DNA of 64,000 nucleotides from Aristolochia californica (lineage: Eukaryota; Streptophyta; Magnoliopsida; Piperales; Aristolochiaceae). Positions 13,284 to 26,300 of the stretch are shown here, piece by piece (within the stretch, counting starts at the first letter, position 1; every line of letters begins with the position of its first letter). The position numbers and the translations under genes are program-made. The DNA is taken from positions 4,218,501 through 4,282,500 of the forward strand of contig JARWKL010000008.1 in NCBI GenBank assembly GCA_029961685.1, given 5' to 3'. Under the pieces are notes generated by a model. The model was not told the DNA's origin. It ran no database searches and worked only from the letters and a program-made list of their open reading frames with translations.

Positions 13284-14300
13284 GACCAGTTCTCGTCAGT
13301 ATCCCATTCGATAGACAGTAAGAAGCACCTTGTCCCTGGTTGTCAAGAAACAAATCTGTTTGAACAGAGAAACACTTCTAAATCTGCAAAGAAGCGGAAA
13401 CCAGAGCACAAAATGAAAACAAAAACTCCCTTTCTGCGGATCTTTTGTAAAGATCAATTTGAAAAGATGGGCTCTTTAATTTTCTCCTTCACCATAAAAA
13501 TCAGCTAAAGTTGAAGAAATGAGACCCACATAAAGAGAAATCCGGGGGCTAAAACAAGACAACCTTTTGGACAGGTCCGGCAAAACATCACAGTTGCGGA
13601 AAGATCGAGATACAAACCAGTCCACTTTTAAGCAGATTTGTCCAATATGGACATGTATGGCTTTATACCTTCTCTTCGAATTCCTATATTAATGATAGTA
13701 CCAAAACCCAGGAAAAACTTCCAATAACATCGGAAACAACTACGAAACAGCATGGACAACCCATCTCCCCCCACTCCAAATCCAAAGTAATTAGGAAAGC
13801 CGCCAAGAAAACACATACGATCCGGAAAAGAGAACAACTCACTTTATATGAAGAATATTCAAAGCACTCAAAGATGTGAGGATGTCCTCTTATCCTCGAA
13901 TACCCTCTGCTTCTCCAGATGCAAAAACATGAAGAACACAATCTCCACCCTATAAAGTTTTGTCCCCAGGAAAACCCACCCCCACCAAAAGCTCACTGAG
14001 AGTTACTCTCCAACTTCGTTTCTCACTCTAAAAAAAAACTCCTTCCTCGCTTCCTTCTCTCTCCCCTCCCGGTAAAGGAGAATCTATTCCAAAGGGATCC
14101 ACAAGACTTAGGGATTTCCAGCCTTTCCCGACCACTTGCTACGCAAATTGGCCAAGTCAACTATGGTGAAAGGATTTTTGTTTTACGGGGATTCCCAGGG
14201 GAGGGACTGTGAGAGAACATGGGAGGTTCTTCACTTCAGTCCTGGGAAGACGTTCAATACTAGAAATCGAAATCCCCAGGGCGTTCAAGAGACAGATTTC
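13284..14300 (-). promoter_or_regulatory. 5' leader and proximal promoter of the NLP gene
   Basis: Sequence upstream of the NLP start. A plausible leader intron could run from a GTGAGT-like donor near 13845 to an acceptor after gttcaaacag near 13355, but no transcript evidence is available. Small upstream open frames exist in the unspliced leader (e.g. 13941-13684). No regulatory motif stands out enough to name. Confidence 0.35.
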
Positions 14301-15750
14301 GAGTTTCTGGAGTGAGAGATGCGGCTCCGTTCTGGATTGGGTAATACGGAGCTGTGGGGGATGAACGTTGGATAAAAATTGAAAAGATTCTGACCAAATG
14401 CGGTTTGATTCCTCTCAGATTCAGGGCGACCTGTCTTTGGAATATTGTATGGCCAGCCAGACTTGGCAATCAGTTACCCAAACCACGTTATATCTCATAC
14501 GTGGGGTGGCATCTTTTCCTTCTATGCTATTGTGACAAATTGTCGACGTGAGAAGCATCATAGACACAGCAAGCAGCAGCTCACAGCCTCCACTAAAATT
14601 CGATACTTAACCCCTAATCCAAGATTAATATAAACAAACCATGTATCCTCGTGTTTAGATCTCGGATCAGATTTAACCCTTTTTAGGAAAAAAAAAAAAC
14701 CTAGTTAGTTGACAAAGCTTTATACTCCATAGATTCCCAAAACCTGCCACAACTGGTTTTCTTGAATATTCTTGCTGTCTATGGATGGATCTCCTGGTCT
14801 TTGATTCCTTATATTAAATAAAGAAAGAGCAGCCTTACTTTCTCTCCCCCCATCACTTCCAACTCCGACTTTGAGAAAGTAAGCTCCCACCATCCCATTT
14901 CCCACCTTTGCATCCCCTCCATCATCCTTCTTTCTTTATCTTTTATCCATCCCTATCCTTCCATTAAACTACCCTCATTAAAGGGTTCAAATGCTATAAA
15001 CAAAACCTGCATAAAACATTATTCTATTAGAAGCATTATTGGTCCACTCCAAATTAATGGCTGTATCCAATTCATCATAGCTCGTGAGTTTACGAAATGT
15101 TGGACCCAAAGCACGGCAGATCAGTAAGTAGTTTCAGCACTTTTTTCTTCCCTTCAAACCTTTTTGGCATCATCACTCTATTTCATCAGTTTCTGTCTTG
15201 AATATATGTCATAAATTTTGCTTCGTTTTGAATGTTACTTGTCTTCCTGTATTCGTATTTGCACTTTCTCTGTCTTCCTCACTGTCATCTTAAAGGACAT
15301 GACAAGGAAAAAATGTAGGAGCTTTTGTGAGAGTGATATGTGTGGCCGACTAAGTGTTTGTGGAATTGTGTAAGCCATTTAAGAATATACAATATCGCTA
15401 CTGATGGTGTGCCATTGTGTGATGCTGTTGGAAAATGTTAGGCTCGGTTAATGATGATTAGTTTATTCAAAGAAGAGTGTAGGTGTCAAGTATGTTTGAT
15501 TAAATTATGAATTCCTCTTACGTGCATTCCACCCTATAGCTTTGAAAGTATTCCTTCCCCTCTGTGTTTTTTAATGGGGGAAGCGCCGAAAACACACTTA
15601 TTATGCTCTTTGATACTTCTATTAGCCAACCACTAGGAAGCCCTACCCACAGAAGCTCTCTGTATCTGGCGCAACAATGCCTGAGAAGTCAGTTTTTCTT
15701 AACCAATTGGAGCTATTTGTGTAGACTCTTCTAACCATCAACTTACACAT
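14301..15750. other. Intergenic, nothing recognised
   Basis: AT-rich sequence with no coding content that I can match on either strand and no clear terminal repeats. Confidence 0.5.
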
Positions 15751-15751
15751 T

Positions 15752-16780
15752 GAAACAAGAGTAATTGAATGATAACAAAGTTTTGGCGACGGGTTTGCTT
15801 ATCGATGATCTAAGATATGTTGCCAACCATACTTTGCCTAGAGAAGTTCAATATCAATATGTAGGTTTGCACTTTGCAGCGATTGTCTGATTTAGGGGAA
15901 TGAACTTTGAGATGTAGCAAAGAAGAAGAGAGATTGGAGTAAGAAATGAGAAAAGAAGTAGAGGCAAAAGAGAGATGGAAAGACTGCATGGAATAAGCAC
16001 TCGTTAGAGCTGAAGCTCAGCCCTCTCTATTTAATTAACTCACTCAAGTGAAAGTCAGACAAATTACAACAATGACCCTCAGCACCTAAAATTCAATAAC
16101 TCCCTCAACACTTATGAGAATAACTTGAAACTTTAAACATAGACTCCTATTATGTTGACTAACTTACTACAATACTTAGAGGGACATACACAAATAGAAA
16201 ATGACTAAAATACCTTTATACATGTATTTCAACAATTTCATTATTCCCCCTCAAATTAAAGCATAAATATCAAATAGCCCCACCTTATCATAGAATAAAT
16301 GATGCTCACCTCTTTCAAGAGGTTTGATATATATATATTTGGTTCTCTCATGAAAAACTGGATTACTTGCTATAAAAATTGCTGCCTAATCATCACACTT
16401 CATAACCATAGGCTTTGTGATACAAAAACCTAATTCAACCAAAACAGATTTTACCCATATGAGTTCACTTACGGTATGAGCTATTACTCTATACTCGGCT
16501 TCAGTGCTGGATCTGGCCACAACACTTTGTTTCTTACTCCTCCAACTAACAACCGTAACCTGTTGTGGACCTCCTATGCTATCTTGCTTCCTGCATAATC
16601 TGTATCATAGCAGCCTTGTACTTCAACTTTCCCATGAGAGGTATACAACAAACCTTTGCCCAAAGCATTTTTGAGATATCTCAAAGCTTTTATGTGCAGC
16701 CACTAAGTGTATTTATGAGGGTGCTCCATAAATTGTTTTATCACTGTCACTCTATGCATTTGGCCTCGTAAGAGTGGCAT
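15752..16780 (-). mobile_element. Copia-type retrotransposon remnant (RNase H end + 3' LTR)
   Basis: The minus strand of about 16700-16250 reads as the end of a Copia polyprotein: SVVARSSTEAEYRVIAHTVS, ELIWVKSVLVELGF, then a segment ending near the polypurine tract TTTGAGGGGGAAT (about 16257-16245). The frame contains at least one stop, so it is dead. An LTR probably begins TGTTGAAATAC at 16234 and may end near 15752 (TTTCA). The LTR left boundary and the fate of the rest of the element are uncertain. Confidence 0.7.
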
Positions 16781-18897
16781 AAATTAATTTATCTATTAAG
16801 CTTTTGTTCTGAGTTTTATCTTTAAGTTCAAGACTCATCATCATGGAGACTAACATTGCCAACAACCTACAAAAGTGCACGGATATATCCTAAGTAACTT
16901 GCCAAGATGCAAGTGGGTCTTCACACACTCGATCATTGAAATCTTTGTGACAAAATAATTAGTTCCTGGGACCTGATGTGAAGAAGAACATTTTCCTATC
17001 GTGTTGATTCATATACATCAGTAGCATTAATAGAATCATATCCTATAGGCAACTATGATTCAACAATTTGGCATAAGATAATCTTCTCATTCAACAATTG
17101 AAAATCAATGGAACCAATCTTATGTTTTAAAGTGTATGTAGTTTTGTGGTTTTGTAAAAGTTTCGATGAACTCACTGGATTCCATGAATCAAGGAAGCAT
17201 CTGGGGAATATATGACAGATCATTCATGGATTCTCTTTCACAACATGGGAGCCAAAAAGAGGAATACTGAGGGATATCAAGACAGCAGTTCAATTCCAGA
17301 CTCCTTTCAAGAGAACATGAAAAATGTAGAAAACTAGTGACAAGAGATATAAGTAGGCAGCAAAGGGGGCTATCAGACGGACAGGACACTTTTGCTTGAT
17401 TAGAATTTTGATTTAATTTTCTATAAACTAAATATTGTGGATCAAATTCAACACCTTCGATTGGGTGAAAGGGATTGATCTGTTTGGAAATTTTATCCAA
17501 ATAAAAGCACATCGTATCTCATCATTTAAATCATCTTTAATGGAAGAACGTCCTTAGAAATAGATAGATATATACAGAATTTTTAGAAAATAATTGAAGG
17601 TAGAGAAATATTCACAACAGCCCTTATTGGGCAAGTAGGAATCATGCATTAAGTCAAGTATACTGCTATAGAACATGTATTTAAATGTGAAGTCCTAAAA
17701 GGGTTCAGGGTGGTGTATTAATCATTTAGATTAATGAGATTTGCCTTGGTCAAGGAGGAATCATTCCTAAGCAGGAAAATAGATTGTGCAGATACCAAGT
17801 GAAGATTACTTGTGAGGATGATCATCCAGATATATAAATGCTTCTGACTAGTTGTGACTGATGGAGAAGATGACTCTGGAATAAATACTTTATATTTCTA
17901 TAGAAAGTTTGCTACAGGAATCCACCAAGACCGATTAAATAAAAGAGAGATGTCGTCATGTTGCCTGTTTTTATAATCTGAGTTGTTGATGAGGAACAAA
18001 GCAATCTCTACAAACGGAAAGAGTGCACGCGCGTTACTTTTCTCATCAGGAAATTCATCAGACAGATCCATGACCCCAGCTTCCCACTGAGGCTTCCAGA
18101 GACTGATTCTTCTGATGATAAGAGCCACCCCTTATGGCTGAATTCTCTGTCGAAATCATGAACTGGTTTTAGTTGTTTATGGATTGACACCACTGGGCTT
18201 GATTTGTCTAAGTCATCTCTCCCAGTTTAATACTGAAAGAATGCCACTAATAACACATTTATGATACACACGATCTTTTCATTATTACGGGACCATTAGA
18301 AAGCAATGTCCCTGAGTGCAAAGAATGGAAATGGCACAGCAAAATGTCTGAATTAGCAAACTGGTTAACAGAAAAAAATAAAAAAATACAAAACAAAAAG
18401 AATCTGAAGTATATCAAAATCTGCTGCAAGATTTGAGCATTTGAAGACTGGAATTCTTCGTTGGTCTCTGCACAAATTGGGCAATTCACCATCAATATTG
18501 GCGCTTGTTGAGTCGAGGACGATTGCAGAACACCCGGCCATTGCCTCTTACATAAGCTGCAATTGCTATACTCATACCCGCCCACAGAAGTGAAAACAAC
18601 AGGTGACGAAGGTTGTTTGGAACTGTAAAAGATCATTAATCACTGTTAGAACACAACCCCAGCCGAACATACTAAGCCTCCAGAACAAACATGAAGAACA
18701 TCTTTTACTACTCTTGAGCATTATGCTTTTCTTCTTGTCTTGCTAAAAGTTTCAGGGTAAAAGAGAATGCAAGGTGGAACGTTCTGGCACGATGGTTGAG
18801 ACTATCGAGCATCGTCATATCTGAACGTAATATGACTGTTGACTGAACTAAGTGCAATTCCATTACAACAACTAGACTTTCCATAGATTTGGAGCCA
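16781..18897. other. Intergenic / 3' flank of RHD4, nothing firm
   Basis: Possibly more degraded retrotransposon sequence (16.8-17.5 kb) and the 3' untranslated part of the RHD4-like gene (18.3-18.9 kb). An open frame of 125 codons on the minus strand (18636-18259, with CPICAETNEEFQ) has no family I recognise. It could be chance, or an alternative 3' end. Confidence 0.35.
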
Positions 18898-20269
18898 TTA
18901 TAGCACAATCTGCCATTTGCACTTAACACTACCTCTTTACATATGAGCTAAACACATGCATAAAGAGTTAAACTGGAAGATGGAAATTTTGGACTCTTCA
19001 GGTTGCAGAAAGAAAGTGAAAAAAAAGTTTTTGGCAACCAAAAACACTTTGTTCCATAAAGAAAACTGATAAACCAAGCTGTTTAAACAAAGCCTTCAAA
19101 AGGCTTAGAATATTCTCTTGAAAAAATTGGTGTCTTGGCAAAATAAAGGATACCGAGTCTTTAAGACAGAAAAATGAGTTAATGAGTGATGGAAATCATC
19201 TCACCTTGCCTCAATGATATAGTCGAAAATATCAACCCAACCAGAATCAAGCCCAGTGCAAGTGGTAATGACTGGAAAAGAATAAGAATCCTTCTTATAG
19301 TCAGTTTAGCCTATCAAATGGTAGGGACTTTGATAACCATAACAAAAAATAACTGCAGAAATACACAAATTTTCTATCCGTTTATAGTGCTCAATGGTGC
19401 ATGTACTCACAGCTAGAGCTTCAACTCCTCCAGATCGAGATTGTGTATTCATATCTCGGCTGAGAGAAACTATATAATGTCCATGAAGGAGATCAATCGC
19501 ATCCTTTTCATGCAAAACCAAAGACATAGTTAGGGAAGTTTATTAATAATCAAAACTACAAATTAGAGAAGAAACTAAAGAAAGTCAGTAGAAGGAAAAA
19601 AGTATATATTACATTAACTTGTTTCCTAAATGGTGCTTATAGTTAACTACTGAATATTCATGTATAACATGGCAACACTCAATACTCATAAGCAACTCAA
19701 ATAGGTCAAACTGCTAATCCTCAACCTGGTTAAGGAGGTTGCCTGGTACTGAGCACAACAGTACCAACTACAAGGAAAAAAGTATATATTACATTAACTT
19801 GTTTCCTAAATGGTGCTTATAGTTAACTACTGAATATTCAATGTAACATATCAACACTCAATACTCATAAGCAACTCAAATTGGTCAAACAGCTAATCCT
19901 CAACCTGGTTAAGGAGGTTGCCTGGTACAGAGCGTAACAGAACGGAAGGATTCATGTCACCAACCTCAATATAGTTGATACAATATTCTGAAGGTTAACC
20001 ATAGACAACTGAATGAATACATACAAACCTGTTTTGTTCCATCACAGAAATTGTTTAAGTAATATCGAGTCATGGCGTTCCAACCATCTGCCATAAGTCC
20101 TGGAACTGTTTGTTTGCCATGCCTAAAAGTCCAAAGTTAAACAGCATCAAAGATATTAAAAATGAGCTTCCAATATATTTCAATGACTCCATACTCACAA
20201 GAAGAATATGAAAATGAGTTTCATGAAATACAGAACACCAGAAAACAGTTCATTTAATCTCTCTCTCTC

Positions 20270-20314
<45 letters not shown>

Positions 20315-23300
20315 TGTTATTAAACCCAACCCAGTAACTGGGTCCAACTGAACCCAGTACAACCAGGTTTCACCCCCAGTTACCAGATCTTTTAAAAACT
20401 TAATTGGGGGAGAACTTTTAACAAGATGTACATGAGGGAGGAGGGGGAGTGGAGCCCCACCCTACCCTCTTCCATCTGCTGGGTGAGGGGAACCTCTTGT
20501 CCCCGACCCCCCACACCCTGACTAATGGAGAGAGTCAAGGCCCCTCACTAGGCAGGAAGAAAGGGAGAACGCTGCACACACACACATATCCCCCAAAGTG
20601 TATGAGCTTATAGGCACATCTTGGTGAAAGAACTCTCTTAAGATCATCATAGTGCAAAATATGCCTGATCAATTGAGAAGGTGGGTGGGTGGATGTATCT
20701 TTGAAAGATAAAAAGCATAGGGAATATAGAAAAACAAACATAGAAAACCACATATGATCCTAGAGTTTATAAGCACATCTTAGTCAAGAATTCTCTTAAG
20801 ATTATTATAGTGTAAAACATGCCTGATCAGTTGAAAAGTCAACACAGGAATATCATGAAGGACAGGCATCACTTTCTGGATTAAGTCAGTTGCCAAATCT
20901 CGCCCTCCCCCACCAAGATACTTCTGGGAATTACTATTTGAAGATTAAGACTTTCTATTCACAATTTAACCAAGATCCTGTTCCTACTAGAAGCTGTTCA
21001 AACTCTCATTTACATCAGAATCAACTATTATGAGAGATATTCATTAGGGACAGCATTCCAAACAAGTGGTTAAAGGAAAGAGCAGTGCTCTTTTGGCAAG
21101 AACATTTTCACAGCTGGGCAACCCATTAGCTTAGATGTCATCTTTTCCTCGAATATCCTCTTTATGCTGACCCATAGCGAACCAGTTTCACAGATGTAAT
21201 CAATAGTTGTTTGCAAGTTCTTCAACTGCTTTTTTCCTAGTACAAATCATTTGTTTTCAAACAGAAATTCATGCAGACAGGCTCAAAGTATGACAATTGA
21301 TACGTTTGAACTAAGAACTAAAGAAGCAAGCCTGATTATGAATAAGCCAAAGAAAGAAGGCATCAATGAATGAGCAATCAGAAAGGATGCAATGTTTGTA
21401 AAGGTCTAGTAGAGCTTAAAATTTTGAGAATTTTCAGTGAAACTAAGGAGCCAGCCATTCAGGACACTAGCAGATTTTGTAGAGAAATGACAACAGTGAA
21501 TTGATGATTAAAGGGCAAAATTTGGTTAGCATGACACAAGTTTGGGAATAACATCGGATGGAGAATAGGATTAATTTTAATAGCATAATAAGGTTAAAAT
21601 AGCAATATTAAAGTCAACCTTGTGTCAATAGATATAGGTCAGCACAACATGGTGATAGCTGGGGGCTGGAAAAATTATTTCAGCTAAAGAATGACTTGCA
21701 AAAATACTGGGGATTGATCAACTTGAGTCCCAGCAACAAGGAAACAACTGCCTGAAGAAATGTTCATTGTGTCGAGTCTAACACAATAAGGAGACTAGGA
21801 ACTCTTTTATAAGCCACCCTGCTTAGTATCTTTCTATGCAAAGTCATTCTAAGCCTACTTACTGAACAAATAACTACTAGAACTAGGTTAAACTGACCGT
21901 TGGAAAGAAAAGTAAAGATCTAACTGAAATAATCTTAAGAGAATGATAATCTTAACACCAAACAGTGAGAAATTCATTAATCTATACTAGCCTAACAGCC
22001 ATTTCAAAAACACTTGCCAAGTGCTATTCCCACTTTGATAAGTAACCAAGTCAAATAACATTAAGTGAAACAAAGGAAGATAAATGAAGTAAATTGACTA
22101 AAAGAGAATACCTGACCAAGTCCCTTTTCAGAGCAGGAGTACCAGCATATTGCATGCTAATATCATCCCCATGATAAGCCCAAACTAGAATGACACAAAT
22201 ATAGATACTAGTTAGCAGTTAACTTATAAAGTTTGCTAGCTAATGATGATAAATCAAATTGGCCAACCTCTTCTATAGAGGCCTTCTTGAGAAGGCCTTA
22301 ATCAAAGAGTTCTTCTCTGTAAAGACCTCTTTAGAAGAGGAAGTATCGTTCGCTACAACCATTTTCAAAGAATCCATTATATAAAAAGTTATGTTTTCGA
22401 TTTTGTTATACCAATATAAGACAATTTGTAAAGGTAAGTTACTAACATACCCTTACTAACTTAAGTTTTATAACAAAATAAATGTCATAGATCAAGATGT
22501 ATTTTAAAGGTAAATTATGAAAATACCTGTACATAAAGTTTTATAATAAAATAAATATAATAGATTGCATAATAAATTTAAAGGCTAGATTATGGGCCCA
22601 CCAATTTTTAGGATAAGTGAGTCCAACATCACATGTGTAAACCCATATTAGTTAGCCTATTTTGTGTACTATTTGTTTGGTGGGGTCCCACATAAGATTT
22701 ATGAGTCCATGTAAAAAGTGAGGTTTCTTCTATGTCAACCATTTATATGAGGTATATGTATGAATTTTGTAATATTATAAGGTATATTTGTCAAATAAAT
22801 ATTTATTATCTTCTTTTTCCAAAAGAAAAGATCTCCTCTTCGGAGAAGTAAAATTTTTTAGGTTCACCAAAGAGGTGGTTTTCTCTTCTTCAGAAGATGA
22901 GTTCTTTCAAAGAGGAAGCTTACCAAATGCATTTTTGAACACTCTCTGATTGAAAGAACAGCTTTTGGGCTCCAAAAAGCCATACCAGACACTAAACCCT
23001 AAACCCTAAACCCTAAGCTGCACCACTACTGAACCAGTTCAACCAATAAGTCAATACTGACCATGGGTTTGTAAGCTGGAAAATTTGGGGTTTCACAGCA
23101 AGTTTCCCATCAGTGCAACTTGGGTCCCCTAACCCACTGAACACTACACAGCCCTAATTATACCCAATGACAGTGAACCTGATTTTGAAGATCAGGTCCG
23201 AAAAAATAATTTGTCAGGTTTCCTAATGCAATGCCTTAAACATGTCCTGAGTTTATAAAGAAAAAATTAATCTGCTTTTGTTGTTCCCGGTTTACAGTGG

Positions 23301-26300
23301 ACTTGGGCCAGAACAAGTTTTGAAAGTGAGTCACTCCATAATTTAGTTTATAAAAGGAAACAGAATTCATTTTTAGGAACTCAATGAAAAAAGCATAGAT
23401 TCACGACTCAGCGAGTCAACTCTCCAAAGCAAGTGGAGGATAGGGATCATCCCTTGTATTTTTGGTGATGCTAGGCTAGTTCTAAAAATAGCTCAGTAAC
23501 CTGAACAATGTTTTAAAGAAAAATAAAAAATAAGAAAGAAAACTACTTACCCTTCTTGAAGCTTTCATCAATATTTGGGTGTGCACTAATGGTTTCATTT
23601 TCTGAGAAAATCCCTACTTGCTGAAGCTGGCTTTCCAAAATCTTCCTTCCAATCATGCTCTGAAAGTCATAGTGCAGATTATTAGAACAAATGCTATACT
23701 TAGGCTATCCAGAAGCAAGAACCCATTCACAGAAACATCGCTGTAGGTTTTCTATCAGAGACATAAAAAATCTATACTTACGGCAGTTGTAGATATAACT
23801 ATTAAAGATTGAGATTAACTCTATAACAGTATAATAGCGACCCAGGGCGCAACAAACAGCCATAGTACCAAAGGAGATCATCTGTTTTCACCTTTTTCTC
23901 TTTTTCCATTTTTTTCTTTGGCTCTGCCTTGCCATATAAATGCAATCAAATCCTCTAGGTGCAGCTAATCGTTGGCCAGCCATGCAAACATCCGAAAAAA
24001 TAAATTTCTCTTTTGAAATCTGAAGGAGCTTCTTTTCTTTTTTGCCAGGAATACAAAAGTTGGACCACCTACGGACCTAGGCATGCCTTGATACTGGTTT
24101 GCATTTGAAATTATGTGAAATCACCCAAGATAGTCTCCTTGGTGCATCAAACCCGAAAATATTCTGGAATAAACTACTAGCTGGAAAATAACTACAGGAG
24201 ACAAGATATGAACTCAATGCTGACATCCTCGGAATTTCTGAAAGTCCAACCCCAAATTCCAGAGCTATTTCCATCACCAAATTACCACCTTTAATAGGTG
24301 AAAGATCATATTTTCAGTACATAATGAGAATATGAGTGATAAATTGCAAAACAATTTGGAGGCACATACATATTGAAGACATTAAGTTAATGCCATGAAT
24401 ATCTAAGTTTATTTTTCAAATATAAATATATCTAAAAAGTATATAGGTACATTTAACTCAAACTACAGATACTTTATGTTAAGCAGTAAAATTATGTAGA
24501 AGACAGAGCCTTCCCGCGTCTATTTTTAATTAATTCTACGCTTTAGACTTTGAGCTCATCATCTTCCACAACAACATACAACAGAAAGGAAATGGGTTTC
24601 TACAATTAGCTCAAATTGATACAAAGTGTACATCAGCAATGTCAAACAGATAAATGAAATATAAAACATCTCAAATTTCTGACAGAAATGAATCCTCCAA
24701 ATATAACTGGATGAGTATCAACCTTGGTATCAGGTGGAATCATTCAACATGCAAAGCTAAAACTTAGTAAACCTAACATAAATTTTACCTGTGTAACATT
24801 TGTACGGTCTAAACAATCGATGCAATTGGTTCTCACAACTCCATGTTGCTCCTTCACCTTCTCACCAGTAGAGTTCAACATAAAATACCTAAAGAATCCA
24901 AATCCTCAGATAAAAAGGCAGCAAAAAAAAGAGAAAATAAAGCAACTTAAGATTACAGTCCAACAGGTCAACATTTTAAAACAAAAAGCTTAATGATGTT
25001 TATGGTAAGATCACATACCCATTTCTGTTTAAGTAATCTGCAATCTGATCATAAAGGAGGGAAAGGCGATCGAAATGAATATGCCCGCAAATCCGATGGA
25101 AGTCGAAATGTACATATCTAAGTACAACAAATTAAGCTGAGCATGCATAGAAATGAAAACTCTGCTTTCTATAAATAAGGAACCAAGAGTTCTCACCTTA
25201 CATCCTCGCTAAAAAGATTCTGCATTGCGCTAGCAAATTTTTCACTCAAGCGGCCCTCACTCCCATGCTGAAGAGTGTGAGAAAATAAATAATTATTAGG
25301 TGCTTCAGATGACCAATTGATAGAAATATAATCAACATGCACCTTCATCCATTTTTGTACTGTAATCTATAAAATAAACACCTATTTTTATTTTTTTTTA
25401 CTTGACATGTATTACAAATTGTATCAGAAAATTTTAATCTCATATTGGCAAGGTCAACAGCTAACCTTATTGACAAGGTCAACAGCTAAGACAGATCCGT
25501 AACGTTTTCGCAGGTCAAGGAAGTGACGTTCAGCCACTCGAGGCTAGTCAAAATTGAAAGAAAAACAAACTTAGTTCCGAATCTCTAGAAAAAGCACTGC
25601 CATGGAATCAATAAGGTAACAATTTATGCACCAAAAACTAGTCTATAATAGATTGTAAGTGTAATATAATATCAATACAATAAAAAACAGTCATATATCA
25701 TTCAATAAATAAATACGGTGCTTCAACACTCACTGCTTCTTCCGGTCTCACAATTCTAAAAGGTGGTTTGTATGACAAATCAACAACCTGCTCCCATAGT
25801 ATTGGAATGGACCCTCGAACCTACAAAGAGAGAATTCTTGTAAGAAAAAAATCCAGGAAATCTTACAAATTAAAGCGTAACAAGTAGGGTGGCATTAAAC
25901 TGAGCCGGTTCGTGAACTACTCGGACTTGATTTGGTTTTTTTTTTTTGAATTATGCTGCATATATTGATAACAAAAGAAAGAAGATTACAAACCTAATGC
26001 TGGGGGCCTGACTCCACAACAAAGTGTTGGAGAGAGATGCCCACCTTGGCCTGGGAATCTGCCAGGTGATTAGCAAATCGTGGAATGTGATTCCACTTAT
26101 AGATTAAAGGAGAAATTAAATTACATATTTCCTTGAACATATCCCAATGACGCCATGGGAGATGGTCGTGGTTTGCACACCAGTTGATGACCACTTTTGA
26201 GTCACCTTCAATACAAAGGGGACCAGAAAGGTTGCCATAGAAGATTTTGAGCCCGTGTTAAAGACCCGAGAGCTCTGCTATAGTAGAATCTGAGTTGCCA

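Noticed and set aside
18259..18636. 125-codon minus-strand frame as the missing RHD4 C-terminus
   Set aside because: It lies beyond the last plausible exon, has no similarity to the ANGR-containing tail, and no junction connects it in frame with confidence.
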